A stretch of DNA of 64,000 nt from Phallusia mammillata (Eukaryota > Chordata > Ascidiacea > Phlebobranchia > Ascidiidae), in the NCBI GenBank assembly GCA_003260075.1, contig QLIY01000031.1, forward strand, positions 297,652 through 361,651, written 5' to 3'. The first letter of the stretch is position 1. Each line of letters starts with the position of its first letter. Of the stretch, positions 1 to 12,300 are shown one piece after another. The notes beneath the pieces were generated by a model. The model saw only the letters and a list, made by a program, of their open reading frames with translations, made no database searches and was not told where the DNA came from. A program made the position numbers and the translations under genes.

Positions 1-374
1 TTCGGCCGAGCTGGATAAATGTAATGTTGAGGTTTAATATAGAAGGTTAGAACATACCATGTTATTGTTAGCTATTATTGTAGATATATTTGGAATCACT
101 TGATTTTAGAAAATTTTGTAAGGAAAACAAAAAATCGCAATCATTTTGAAAATTTCAAGCCTTCATGTTTGAAGTTTTCAAAGTTGAAATAAACAAAAAC
201 GAAAAATATGTGCAGCACAAAAATGTGAAAGACAAAATTTTGTATGTCAGCCCTTCTTAAAATTAATTTAACATAATGCTTAAGAAGTTCTAACTTTGAA
301 GTTTTTCAATGAAAAAGAGTCACTATGGCAACTTAAAGCTTTCTGCAAACAAAAAAGCAACAAAAAATACTCAC

Positions 375-3300
375 AATAGGCGTTTTATTAATTTGTTCGG
401 CCGAGTTCTTTCCATTCGATCTTCCCAATGTTCCCCACTTGCGGCCTTTAGTAGCGCGAACAGATTGCGTCACTGCGGTTGCTGGAGTTCCCCCTCGGGA
501 CGGCGAGAGTTTCAGCTGTGGTTATTATTAGAGCGGCGGTTAGTTGGTGTTAGTGCAAGCGTATATGCAAATGAACGAAAAGCTATTTGGCAAAGGAAGT
601 GTGAAACATAAACTAGCTCGACTTGAAATACAAGGCAAGTCGGATTAGGCAAAACTTGACATGCTTTTAGACTAATATTGAATTATACGATTGCTACATT
701 TTTTACAGCAATCGTAGACAAAACCAGACATATTATTTTTTATTAATTTTAAAAGTTGTACACCAATGGCGGAAACGTACGAAGGCTTATGCTTAAATTG
801 TTGAAAACTTGGTCATGGTTGTAAAGGAAAACTAAAAAATTGTGATATTTTATGATCGATTTCGTGATTTGGGCTTACGAAGAAGATCTGTGCTTCAAAA
901 AAGCTGTGCAAATTATACGTGGTGCAAACCAAAATTGGAAACGTCAGTGTTTAAAAGCAACATAGACATACTTGTATCACATTGTTAGGCCAAAAATATT
1001 AAGACAAAATCGCTTGGTTAAACTCTATTAACCAAGTGGGACACTGGAAACAAATGACAACTTCTATACTTGCCTCTTCATCTGCGCTTGACAGGCTGGA
1101 TGTGGATTCAGGACGGAAAAGTGAAGATGCAGGGCGACTTAATGGGGAAGCGAGGGATGCGACACTCATAAGGAATCGCTCCTCATCTGAAGAGGATCCC
1201 ACAGTCCCTTCATTGGACACTGGTAAAAAAATAAGACTTAGGTTTACTAAACTGGTAGCGACTTGAAAGCTAGGATTTGCCATTAAATTTGCTTTGATGA
1301 AAAATTGCTGTATTGTGAAAATAATACTTGAAAACAAAAGCAATTCTCAATTGTTTTTTAACATAGTAAGCTATCTCAAGTTGATATTAACATTAGCCAA
1401 ATTTCGGATTTTTAATATTTGGTCTTCAGCAGTTTTTTTATAACAAGTCGACGTTTAGGGAAAAACTGATTCAAGAGCTACATATTTGTTAATACATTAT
1501 GTATAGCAGCAACAGCTCATCTATTGGGATTTATGAGTTAGCTTCGCAAATACTTTTTCGCAAGTAAAATTTCTTTTGCAACACACAGTTTTTTGCGCTT
1601 AGTATGGATAGTAATTGTCTTTTAAAATCCAAATCTCGATAAATTATCGGTTTCTGCAGCTAGCGCACATTGTAAGCAGTTAACTAATGTATTATGATAG
1701 CAATAAACTGCTGCTTTGAAGTTCGGTTTTTCGAATTCGATCACCAGATTAAGACTGTCTGTATTTCCGGATAGACCTTGAAAGCAAGTGCTCCACATAT
1801 AAAAGTCTTCTAACAAGGTGAATATGGGGAAAACAATTCGTATGGTTGCGACTCGTAATCAAATCACCCATTAGGAGTAGATTTGGCTAATTGTGCCAAT
1901 AATCTTTTTTTTTTACTTTACTTGAACGGTCACTGCTAATCCACACAACGATTGGGTTTAAAAACTTCACAACTTCGCAAAATCAAACTGAGTGCAAACA
2001 CACAGGGCATTTCATGCACCAAACTCGAAAAATTAAAGAGATTTTTTGTGCTTGAAATTTCTGGTGCAGCATAATTCCCATATTTTGATTTCTTTAATCA
2101 AACGCGAAGCACAGATCATTGCAGAGCTACTAACACCATAACTCACGGCAGACCCATATTTTGCTAATTTTCGATAGGTGGCGCAAAAAGCTGAATTATT
2201 TATTCAAAAGCTTAAGAGGTGTAGGGTTTAGAATAGATGTAAGAAATTTTACATTAGGAACTAAGTTCTTTGAAATTAATTTTTAAATACTAATACCTTG
2301 CTCTGACCATAATAACCTTAACCGTCAGCATTTTTAGAAATATATCCTTTTAAATGGATAAAAGTGCTCTTTGCGCCACTTACCGAAAATTAGCTAAATG
2401 TGGGTCTGCCGTGAGGTATGGTGTTTTAGGATTTTTGATAAAGCACACTACACCATACAAAGCTAAAATTCCACACATGAAAAATCGTGCGCAAATTATC
2501 CCACAATTGTCTTTATTTCTTTACGCAAATGGTAGCGACCTCACTTTGTTAAACCAGCGACCAATACCTTCATTGTTACCCCCAGTACTCACACATTGGT
2601 GCCGACTGACCATGTTTGAAGAGCGAACTCGCCGTCCGAGATCGGATGCCGCTGGAATGTAGAAGGACCGCCTTCGTGCTTGGGTGCTGCCACACGATAG
2701 CGGGAAAGCGCCCCTGGTGGTGACAGTGTGCTATCGACTTGACTTGCTCGTCTGAGATCTTCATCGGGACAATGATAGCCATTGGGTAACTAAATAGATA
2801 AAAATGTAGTTTTATTTAAAGAAGGAACGTTTTTTTGTTTGCTGGGGAAAATAACGGCCCAAATAGATGGAAAAAGCGACATGCGTTATTATTCAAACGT
2901 TTCGGCAAATGCTCATGTCATCATCATTGATTTCCTTATTAAACTTGTAAACAGATCAGTGTATAAGGTTGGAAAGTTATTATGTTGGTATAAATCTTAT
3001 TATGTTTGGTTAAAAGTTCAGTAATAACCTTGAATGCAGAGTAACAAATTAAATTTTGTCACCAACTGCCGTTTCTAACATAAACCTAAATTTGGTTTTG
3101 TTTATTGGTATTATGTTCCCTTACAGAAGTTAAACAAGGTTACTTATTTTTAAACAAGTACTTAAAAAGCATTAGATTTCATACTATTTAACTGTAAGGT
3201 TTATACATCACCTCACGCAAAAGTTGGCATAAGATCATGAGTGGTTTGGCACAAAAGTTTTAAAACGCTGAGCTAAGCTGAACAGACTTTTGTAAAAAAG

Positions 3301-6300
3301 CAATAAATTGAAACAGAGGCATGAAGAACTGAGGAACTCACGTTCGACAGACGGCAAACATTCTGTTAATTCGGGAAAAACGGTATTTGCTGTTTTCGGT
3401 CTGAATCAAGCCTAGTCGCTTGTACTCATCCTCCGAAGCTCGTTGGATGAGCCGGCTGATCGTATCTTTTTCAGAAAGCGTTTTCGTCATTGTTTCGTTG
3501 ATAACCGGCATTCGAGACCTGTAAAAATGATATGACAGACATTTTTAGCAAAACTAAAAAACGACAGCAGGAATTTTAACTCGCAATCACTTATGTAGTT
3601 CTATTCAAATAAGAAATTTCTAATAGGTGAAATATATACTTCATTTCCTTAGAACTGAATGTGTTTTAAACACGGCTTAGTTCTTAATGCCCTAAAATAT
3701 TAATCCGGCGTTTTTTTAAAATTGTTATTGTCACGTAGGAATCAGCAGCTCTAACTTAAAAGTTGAAAAATGACATAATTTCAGGTTTGGAAAAAAAAGA
3801 TTAGTTTCAAAGACGATGGTAGATATTAACCTAATGTCATGCATCACTGCTGTGGCGTGACAATACCAGAAGGTATTTAGGTAAGACTAGATCATTGGCC
3901 AAACATAGCACAGCGCAAAATATTTTTTGGAAAACATTTGGAACTCAATTTATTTTTAATGAATAGTTTAGGTTCTAACTGTTTAAAATCTTTACCACAA
4001 CACTTAATTTTTATCTAAACCAACATTTGCTTATAGCTGTTGTACAAGTACGAAACTCTTTGAACAACTTAACAAACTTATTCATTTACCCAGAGAGTGT
4101 AGCCGTTGAGCCGACGTTCATGCTGGGATCTGTACCGGGTGTGTGATATAAAGTTCGACTTTTCGAGTCTGGCATAATAAGACGGGAAATTCTGTTCGTT
4201 TTATTCAAGCCAGCTCTTCTCTTCGCTTGCTTCATCAGGGTTTTTGCTCCTCCCATTCGGCTGTAATTGGAAAGTATTGTTGGTGTAAGTGATTTAATTT
4301 TCAGTTGTTTCACGGCTTTACCACTTTTTCGGTATATACTATATATACATATAAAAGGTGGCTTTCCGACGTGTGGAACAAACAAGCGTAAGACAGAAAA
4401 AGGAAAACGAGTTATGGACAAAAACAACATGCTTTCCTGAAGGGGGCACATATAAGGATAAAACTTTTTTGGGCACTTCCTATAACTAAACGCAAAATTG
4501 ACATTTAAAAATTGTTTGAAACTGGTTGTCCGGGTAAACAATTTGACGCTGGTGGACAAGCACAAAATATACATCATTTTTTAAACCAGGGGTGTGCAAC
4601 CTTTGTTACTGTGGGGTCCAAATACAATTGACAAATTAGATCGCGGGCCGCACCTGTGTATAACACAAGGTGATTTTTCTTTATTGCTTGCCAAACCTGC
4701 TTAAATACAAGTAAATTCGCATTTGATTCTAGCCACAAATTGCCAAGTCGCAGAAAAATAGCATCAGGCGCATTAACCTAATCTGCTCAAAAATATATAA
4801 TAATTGGACTCGTTCGCCAGAATATTTGAAATCCAACCGTCTCTGCGGGCTACATAACCTTTAATCAAGGGCCGCATTTAGCCCGCGGGCCGCAGGTTGC
4901 AAACCCCTGTCTTAAACCATCAGAGATTTGCATTTAAAACCGAACTAATAATGTGGCCATCAATGCTACATCTGATTTTACTCATCATAGCCTTAATTTT
5001 CTAGGAAGTCTGTGTTTTGGACGAGACAAAAAAATCAAACCTTTTTTGGCAAAATTCATTCAAACACTGACCTTGCGTTTATAGTGCTGGTGTTGCTACT
5101 TATCGAATCCGATTTATTTCGCATCGCAGCACCGTGTCGGCTTTGCGGAAACCTGGATTGGATAGCAGCTTTTATCGCGAAGGCTCCCTCTATAGTGGGC
5201 GGATAGCGTAAAGAGTGAAGCTCGGTTTGTAGTTGGTCCCTTTCCTCCGTGGAAACTTCTTCATCAAATGCCAGAAGCAAAAGTTGAAACGTTGTAGATC
5301 GGAGTTGGATGCCGTGCTGCAATATTGAAGGTTTTTTATTAGTCTTATTATTGTTGGATTAACTAACAATCATTGCGTTACATGTTTCCTTTATTCAGAA
5401 TGGCACACATGTCTTAATTTCACAAAATCAAAAGATTAAAGCGGGTTTCCTCACAAGATTCGGGCAGCTATCTATACATAAACCACTGGAAACCATTTTA
5501 GTGGAGTTTTCTTAACAAGCTTCGTACGGTCAACCATAGTGCTTGTGGCATTGGCGACTTGTACTTCTAAAGCGGGTCTCCCAGCGAGGTTCGTAGGGTC
5601 AACCATGATGCTTGCTTTTTTCACGTTACGGTTGAAGTGTTTTTCAAACGAGTTTTGTACAGGCAACGACAGCGCTTGCTTTATTCACGACGTTGCTCAT
5701 TGAAAGCGGGTTTCCTAACGAACTTCGTGCATTCAACAGTATCACCTATTACATAACACAGCTTTGTGGTTTCCTGTAGAGTTTTACACCGCATAACTGC
5801 TGTTAGGTGGTTGTTCTCTCGTACAATATACACAGTAGCGGAGGGAATACCATTCTTGGCTATTTCTAGGACCGCAGCCAAGACACCACCATGCGTTAAC
5901 ACTGCCTAGGGGTTTGATGCCAGTCTAGAAGTCCACCATTTTTACCGACCTGCAGGGAGTTATCAATCTCTGCAACATGCGGAACGTCGTTAACACTGAA
6001 GGGTTTCATTTTGAACAAACTCGAAACGGGGAAGGATCGAATCACAACCTGCTCGGCAGCTGAAAAATAAAAAAAGTATGTTTAAACATTAGGTTTGGCC
6101 CATGACTACAAAAAAGATACTTGGGTTGTTTATGTTTTTCAAAATTTCAGAAGATTTTTAGACTTAGCATTTGCACTTGGATTGTTTGGACAGTTTGCTA
6201 AACAATAATATAAAATTCATTTCATTTTAACTGTGCATAAAATATTGTGGCAATCGGTATTGATTTCATTAAATTGGTGATGACGATAAATTGTGGCAAT

Positions 6301-9300
6301 CTGGTATTGATTCGAGTTGGGGACTTGAAGGAATGCAATTCGAGTCATGTTTTTTGTCAAAACTCGACTCGTTTAAAATCAGAGTAAAACTTTTGACTTA
6401 AGTCGAGTCAAATATAACAAAGCACTCGACTTGACTCAACCAAAATCTGATAAAAGACTGGACTTGATTCGAGTAAAATCCGGCAAAATACCTATTTAAC
6501 TCGAGTTAAATGCAACAAAGCACTCGGTTAATAGTGAGCAAAATACGGCGAAAGACTCGACGTCACTCGACTGATATCCATCAAAGCACTCAAATTAACT
6601 GGATTAAAGTTCTGTAAACCACTTGACTCAAATCAAACTCAACAAACGACTCGACTTAAAACAAGCGAAATTCGTCAAAACACTCGACTTGAATTGAGTT
6701 AGTCCAATAAATGGCTGGACTAAAAACAAGCAAAATTCGGTAAATTACTCGATTTTACTCGAGTGAAAAGTAAAAATACAGTTTGGTAATGTTTCACAAG
6801 ATTAAAAAAAGTTAAAAAACGGTACCGTAAGAAAGGAGATCTAGACTCAGGTAACAAGCCAACATAAAAGAACAACATACTTCCAACCATGCAACCACAT
6901 AATGCTTTTGTATTACCTAAAGCGTCGCACGGAGTTCCAATAAATATCACACGGTACGTGGTGACGAACAGGGCGCCCTCTGCTGGCAGAAGTGAGGGTC
7001 CACCGATTTCGCCACCCACAGCTGTGGAGCGACCATCTGGTGCAAGGTAAGCCCGCAAGGCGTTGGGCATATGAAGTGATTCGCCAACAAGTAAACTTGG
7101 TTGTAGCAGCTTCGGCTAAAAACAAAAGATGGTTAAATACGACAGCGTATGTTAATGTAGTAAATCTTTTCTTGTTAATGAAATCTCCTTTCAAGTAAAG
7201 CAATTGCGACGATTCAGGGTCATTAAAATCAGATCAAGAAAAATTCAGCGTAATACAGCGACCAATTTAGTGATTTTTTACGCTGAAATTTTTCTTCAAC
7301 GTATGTTAATGTATTGTTTTGTCACATTTTGACTCCGCCTGCTTTCAAATTAGGATGGCAAACCGACTTTTGGATCTTTGGCCACCATCAAGAGCAACAT
7401 CAAACGAATTGCAGTCTTAAATTAGGGCCATTTTTACTAACGTTAAATTAAAAAAATAAAAACATCAAAAATGAGTATTTAAGTCACTGACCACTATGTA
7501 ATTCTATACAGTTTAAGTCAGTGGTAATATAATGATTAACAAAACCGAGTACTGAAAGCTGTTTATTGCAGCAGAAGAAGAAAATACATTTATACTGATG
7601 TAAGTGAATAATCTTTGTTTAAACCGTTTTACTTACCTTTTTCACAGGTGGAAGACGTTTACTTTCTTTGCATACATCCTGCAAGGATTCCATCTAAAAG
7701 CGGGGAAAAAAAAGGTTAACAACACCGTACATACATATACAGTGTACTAGGGGTCGACAAAGCGAGGTGACTTTTTTGCCAGCCAAAACGTTTTGCAAGT
7801 TTATATTCCAGTCCTTTTCAAAGTAATTTAAACTACTACTTTGCTTCATTGCTTGTTTTTAGTTTGTAGCGATGTAATATTTCTAAAAACCAGAATACAC
7901 GCATAAATTTGTCTGCTTTATCATTGCTGTACAAAACAGCTGGCTTAAATCACCAACACTCACAAAAAAGTTGGCATGCAAAGCATTTAACCATTTTAAC
8001 ACAACAAGCAAATTGGCATGTGGTATTCAAAAAGTTGCTAACCCCTTATGTACCCAGTTACATTGCTTTGCCAACATTATCACGTAGTTACATTACAAAC
8101 AGTAGTAGCAACAGCATATGACAGAATTAAGCACCTGCATACGGACAAGTAGAGGCACTTTGTTGATCAGAGTTTTCGTGTGATCGTTGCTAATATAGGC
8201 TTCAGTGCAAACTCGGTCCACGAACTTTGACACGAACTTTGACACCGTTGCTGCAACGTCACCGCTGGTGTCTTGAGATTCGTCGAAACCAGATTCCCCA
8301 TCCAGGCTTCCCGTGTCCGACCCAGCCAGGCTAGAGACATAATTCAAGCTGTTAGAGACGATTCCGTATAATCGCAAAAAGGTTCATGACAAAAATCCGT
8401 TTTGTTGCATACTTAATTTGAAAAATTCAGTTGTGAAAATTGACCCGTTAAACCAGTGGTTCTCAAACTGTGGTAGCCGGAGGTTTTAAGGTGGTACGCG
8501 AGTAACTTTCTGCTATCCATAATTGAAGTCAGATCATGAAATGAATTTAATCAAAACATAACTGGCCCTACTGATTAGCCCTGATTTTGGGAGAAACCCG
8601 TGTCTTGGACAATTTTTGGAATAGCGTACCTTGCTGGTTTTGAAAATATGCTAGTTCAAGAAAATATGTCTGTCTCTTCGTCTACCCATACAAACAGAGT
8701 TTAGGTGGTACGCAGCGACAGAAAATGTCGTCAGGTGGTACGTTATCCGTAAAAGGTTAAATAACACTGGGTTAAACGCATAAAAAGCGCTTGGCAAATT
8801 TATTATGCGGTAAAATAGTTGGCCCTGCAGTACGGATGTTCCAAACCAGCGGCCCCATATCAAACGTATGTATTAGCGGCTTTAGATGGACAAATACCAT
8901 TTCTGTATATTTTGCATGTGACACTGTTCCAGGAAGACTGTTCAAGTCTACAAAAAACGTAAGCTTTTTTTATCATCGAAAAAATAGATGTACGCTTTTT
9001 TTTCAGTTTGAAAACGCTAGAAGCCTGGTGACCTAAGAGCCAGTAATTCAACCAAAAAATATATGTTTTGCCCTTAATGAGGAAAATAACGGCCTAAATG
9101 CACTTAAAAAGCGACATGCTTTATTGTTCAACGTTTCGGCAAATGCTAATGCCATCAACCGTGATTTAAGACGCCACATAAATTACACCCGTTTATAAAC
9201 ACTTGATCCACATAAAATATGTTTTTACCCTTGCCCTTTAGTTCCCAAATCTTTTTATTCCGTGGCCCTAACAGTTAATCAAAATCGGTTTGCTTTGAAA

Positions 9301-12300
9301 CATTTAAAGTCGTTCAGTTACTAGCAATTTTATCAGCTTATTGTATCATAAATACTAATGCCGAAGCAGCAGGCCTTCTATACCAGAATCAGCTGTCTTA
9401 AAAACAAGATATATATTTCACCTATGTCGGCATCGACTGTCTCTCCGCAAAAAAAGTCACACAACGGGTATATAAGGCTACAAGTTTAATGGCTGTGAGA
9501 CCCACTGAAACGGGTTCCATTGCCACAGCACACAGTTTGGAACCCCGTGTCCGATGATAAGGCAAGGGCTTTGGATAAACACATACCTGCTAGTGAAATA
9601 ACTGTTGCTGCTGTTTTCCTCTCCAACGGTCATACGTAAAAACTTGACCCGGTTATTGCGCGAAGCGTCCAACGGTACAAGCATGAAAACCATCCTCTGG
9701 GCGTTATGCATCGCTTGACTGAACACCACTCCCTCCTCCGAGGAGCAATCCTCCTCCTGCTGAGTGGGACTCCTGTTCTCCCAATCTTGCAGCTGAAAAA
9801 TTCAATAGGGAAGTTTAAATCAGTGCTTATAGTAGTGATACACCGAAGTTTCGGTTGGCTGAAATGTTTCGGCCAAACAAGCTGTTTTCTGAAGTTTCGG
9901 TTTCGACCCGCACTTTTTTGAAAATTTGGCCAAAACCGAACTTTTTGATTGCATGGAGTTAAGGCCTAAACTTTCATTTTTGCCAAAACGAAACATCATA
10001 AGTTAACTATATATTTGTTGTATCTATAAAATACGAGCCACGTTGTCTGCAAAAAAAAATTGTAAAGCTTCCGCATTTGGGCAAATGATTTTTTTGGTTA
10101 TCATAATTTAGTCAACAGGGGACCCATAATAATGGCCCAAATAAATGTAGAAAGCGACATGCTTTACTTTTCAAACATTTCGGCAAATGATATCACTGAT
10201 GATGACATGAGCATTTGCTGAAAAGTTTGAACAGTCGCTTTTTACATTTATTTGGGCCTTTATTTTCAGCATTAAAAGTGAACGTTTAACGGACGGCACC
10301 AACCTCAATAGCAGCTATCTCCATGCACAGTTGATTGTCGCGTTTCAGATTTCCTTCCTTCAAAGCCATTTTAGCTTTAAGCAAAGGCGACTTCGTTGGT
10401 GAAGTTATTCTTGACTGAAATCAAAGTCCATTGAAAACGCAATACAACACTAAGGCCAAAAGCATGTGTGTAGTGAATAACGTATGTTTTCAAAAGTTCT
10501 GTTTATTATTAAAAACTTTGTGAAATATGAAAACGAGTCAACACTCTTTAGAATTCACGTACACACCTTAGTTTTTTGGGTTGAACTTTCCAGCTTATTT
10601 ACGTAGAGTTTCTGTATTGCATTTTGTATGTCGTCAAAAAATGCGTTCTCCCAGAAAGCGCTGGAACTCCATACAGGGTGTTCTTGTACTACCGTGTACA
10701 AAAACTGCATAACTGTCGGGCACAGTTTCTAAAAATGAGTTTTGAGAGTTAGACAAAAACCTTAAAATACATCAGGCTACTGGAAGGTCCCCCAACGTTA
10801 ATCGTGGGCCTCGGTTTTGCCTTTGTAAGACTACAGCAACATTTTACCCATCTTTATGCCAAAATTTTAGTGGAAACATAGATCTTTGCGAAAATTTGTT
10901 TTTATGATGTTAAGATGTTTGTGCATAGTGACGTCACAATGTGATGTAATATTCTACGTCACAACATCAAAACTTTGTACTGTATTGCATATGCAAAAAT
11001 GCAATATTCCGTAAAGATACGGCCAAAACGGCACTGGACTACTAAATATTCGTACACTACCCAACGCAATCGGTATTATACGACCATATATATATGACCA
11101 AACATGGTGATGACACAACGAAATTGGCGCAAACCTTATTTTAAAACGTTAATAAAACTGTAGTTAAAGGTGTAGAAGGGACCAAATGAGTTTTTTTAAA
11201 TTATACTTCACAACGCCATGTTTCTTAGGTGTAGGAAATATGCTTCACAACGCCATATTTATAAAGTAACAAATCCTAACATGCATACCCTGTAGAAAGT
11301 GGTAATGACTGGTAAGACATCAGCAGCAAGAGTGTATTCATCAAGTTGACCACTGGAATCCTAAGAATAGGATAGTTAGTACAAAGTACAAAGAACAGAA
11401 GTGAAACCAAAACACAGGAAGTTAGATAATGCCAAGATTTTAGGAAGGCAATCTAGAATTCTAGACCATAATAGCAGTATTTAGCCTTTTATATTGTGTT
11501 TACCCCTTAGCAGATCTCAATGTTATAAAGTTTACCTTTCTTAAACTCACAAAACATGTTTACCCAAAAATTGCTAATATTTATTCATTTCAAACAAATT
11601 TCAAATGTACCCCATTTGCCAGCATTAACTTTTAGATACTCAGAGTTTGACAAGATTACCAATAGGGTAAACAATGAAAAAGATTACTTTGAGTACATCT
11701 AATTGTACCAAACTTAAATCAAATGCAGTCTTTGCAAACTGGCACTTTTATTAAGATATGTAGATACTCTATTTAAGAAGTTAAATAAACAGTTTTTTAT
11801 CAATGTTTAAAAAATAATTTCAGTTTTATTTTTGTATAAAGTAAAGGAAATTTTTGGTACCTGAAGAGCATTGTTAATTAAACGGGCAATGTAGTCAAAT
11901 TGTTGGTTGTCCAGTTGTGGATGGCTTTTTGAATATGTTATGAGTTCTTGGATGAGAGCACATCTAGCCGTTCGGCTTTTCAACGCTCGAAGAACTACAA
12001 ATGGAAGATTTTTGTGATTTACAGAACTATTTTTAACTTTAATCTATTTACATTTTTATTTAGTCCATTAATAGTTATTCTGAAACAAACAAAAAGTCTG
12101 CAAAACAGATTTCAATAATCATGATAAAAGTAAACTGAGAAGGTATAATACAGTGGTTCCCAACCTTTTTCAACAAATTCCTTTCTCGAAAATTAAAAAC
12201 ATTTTTGTTTCCCCCCCTAATATACTACACAGTAGAAGCTAAACCACACTAACATTATTCGAAATTGAGTGTTTTATTAATTTCACAGATCATATTTCTA

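Larger units (their letters stand above)
375..4260 (-). other. SBF: SBF start of myotubularin-like pseudophosphatase, exons 24-28
   Basis: Exon 24 is basic and Thr/Ser-rich ([16 protein letters not shown]). Exons 25-26 carry the phosphatase N-terminal hallmark [17 protein letters not shown], with Thr-Tyr completed across the splice junction, then [17 protein letters not shown]. Exon 27 is a Ser-rich insert with a GC-AG donor. Exon 28 contains [12 protein letters not shown] and ends at a strong GTGAGT donor at 374-369. The catalytic-loop region is not in the window. Confidence 0.82.
5072..9792 (-). other. SBF: SBF acidic linker and GRAM/PH-GRAM domain, exons 18-23
   Basis: Exon 18 carries [21 protein letters not shown]. 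Exon 19 carries a Ser/Asp-rich stretch with [12 protein letters not shown] and then [11 protein letters not shown]. Exon 20 gives the short SKRLPPVKK link. Exons 21-23 form the GRAM domain: [17 protein letters not shown] in exon 21, [15 protein letters not shown] in exon 22, and [16 protein letters not shown] with [12 protein letters not shown] in exon 23. In myotubularins the PH-GRAM fold binds phosphoinositides and packs on the phosphatase domain. Confidence 0.88.

Noticed and set aside
309..611. Plus-strand open frame of 100 codons
   Set aside because: It is the antisense shadow of SBF exon 28 (515-375), whose minus-strand frame and splice sites fit the family.
4086..4577. Minus-strand open frame of 163 codons as one gene
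   Set aside because: Only 4260-4090 is SBF exon 24; the upstream part is intron read-through before a clear acceptor.
6330..6770. CRISPR-like array
   Set aside because: Repeats are degenerate and unevenly spaced, and the DNA is animal nuclear sequence.
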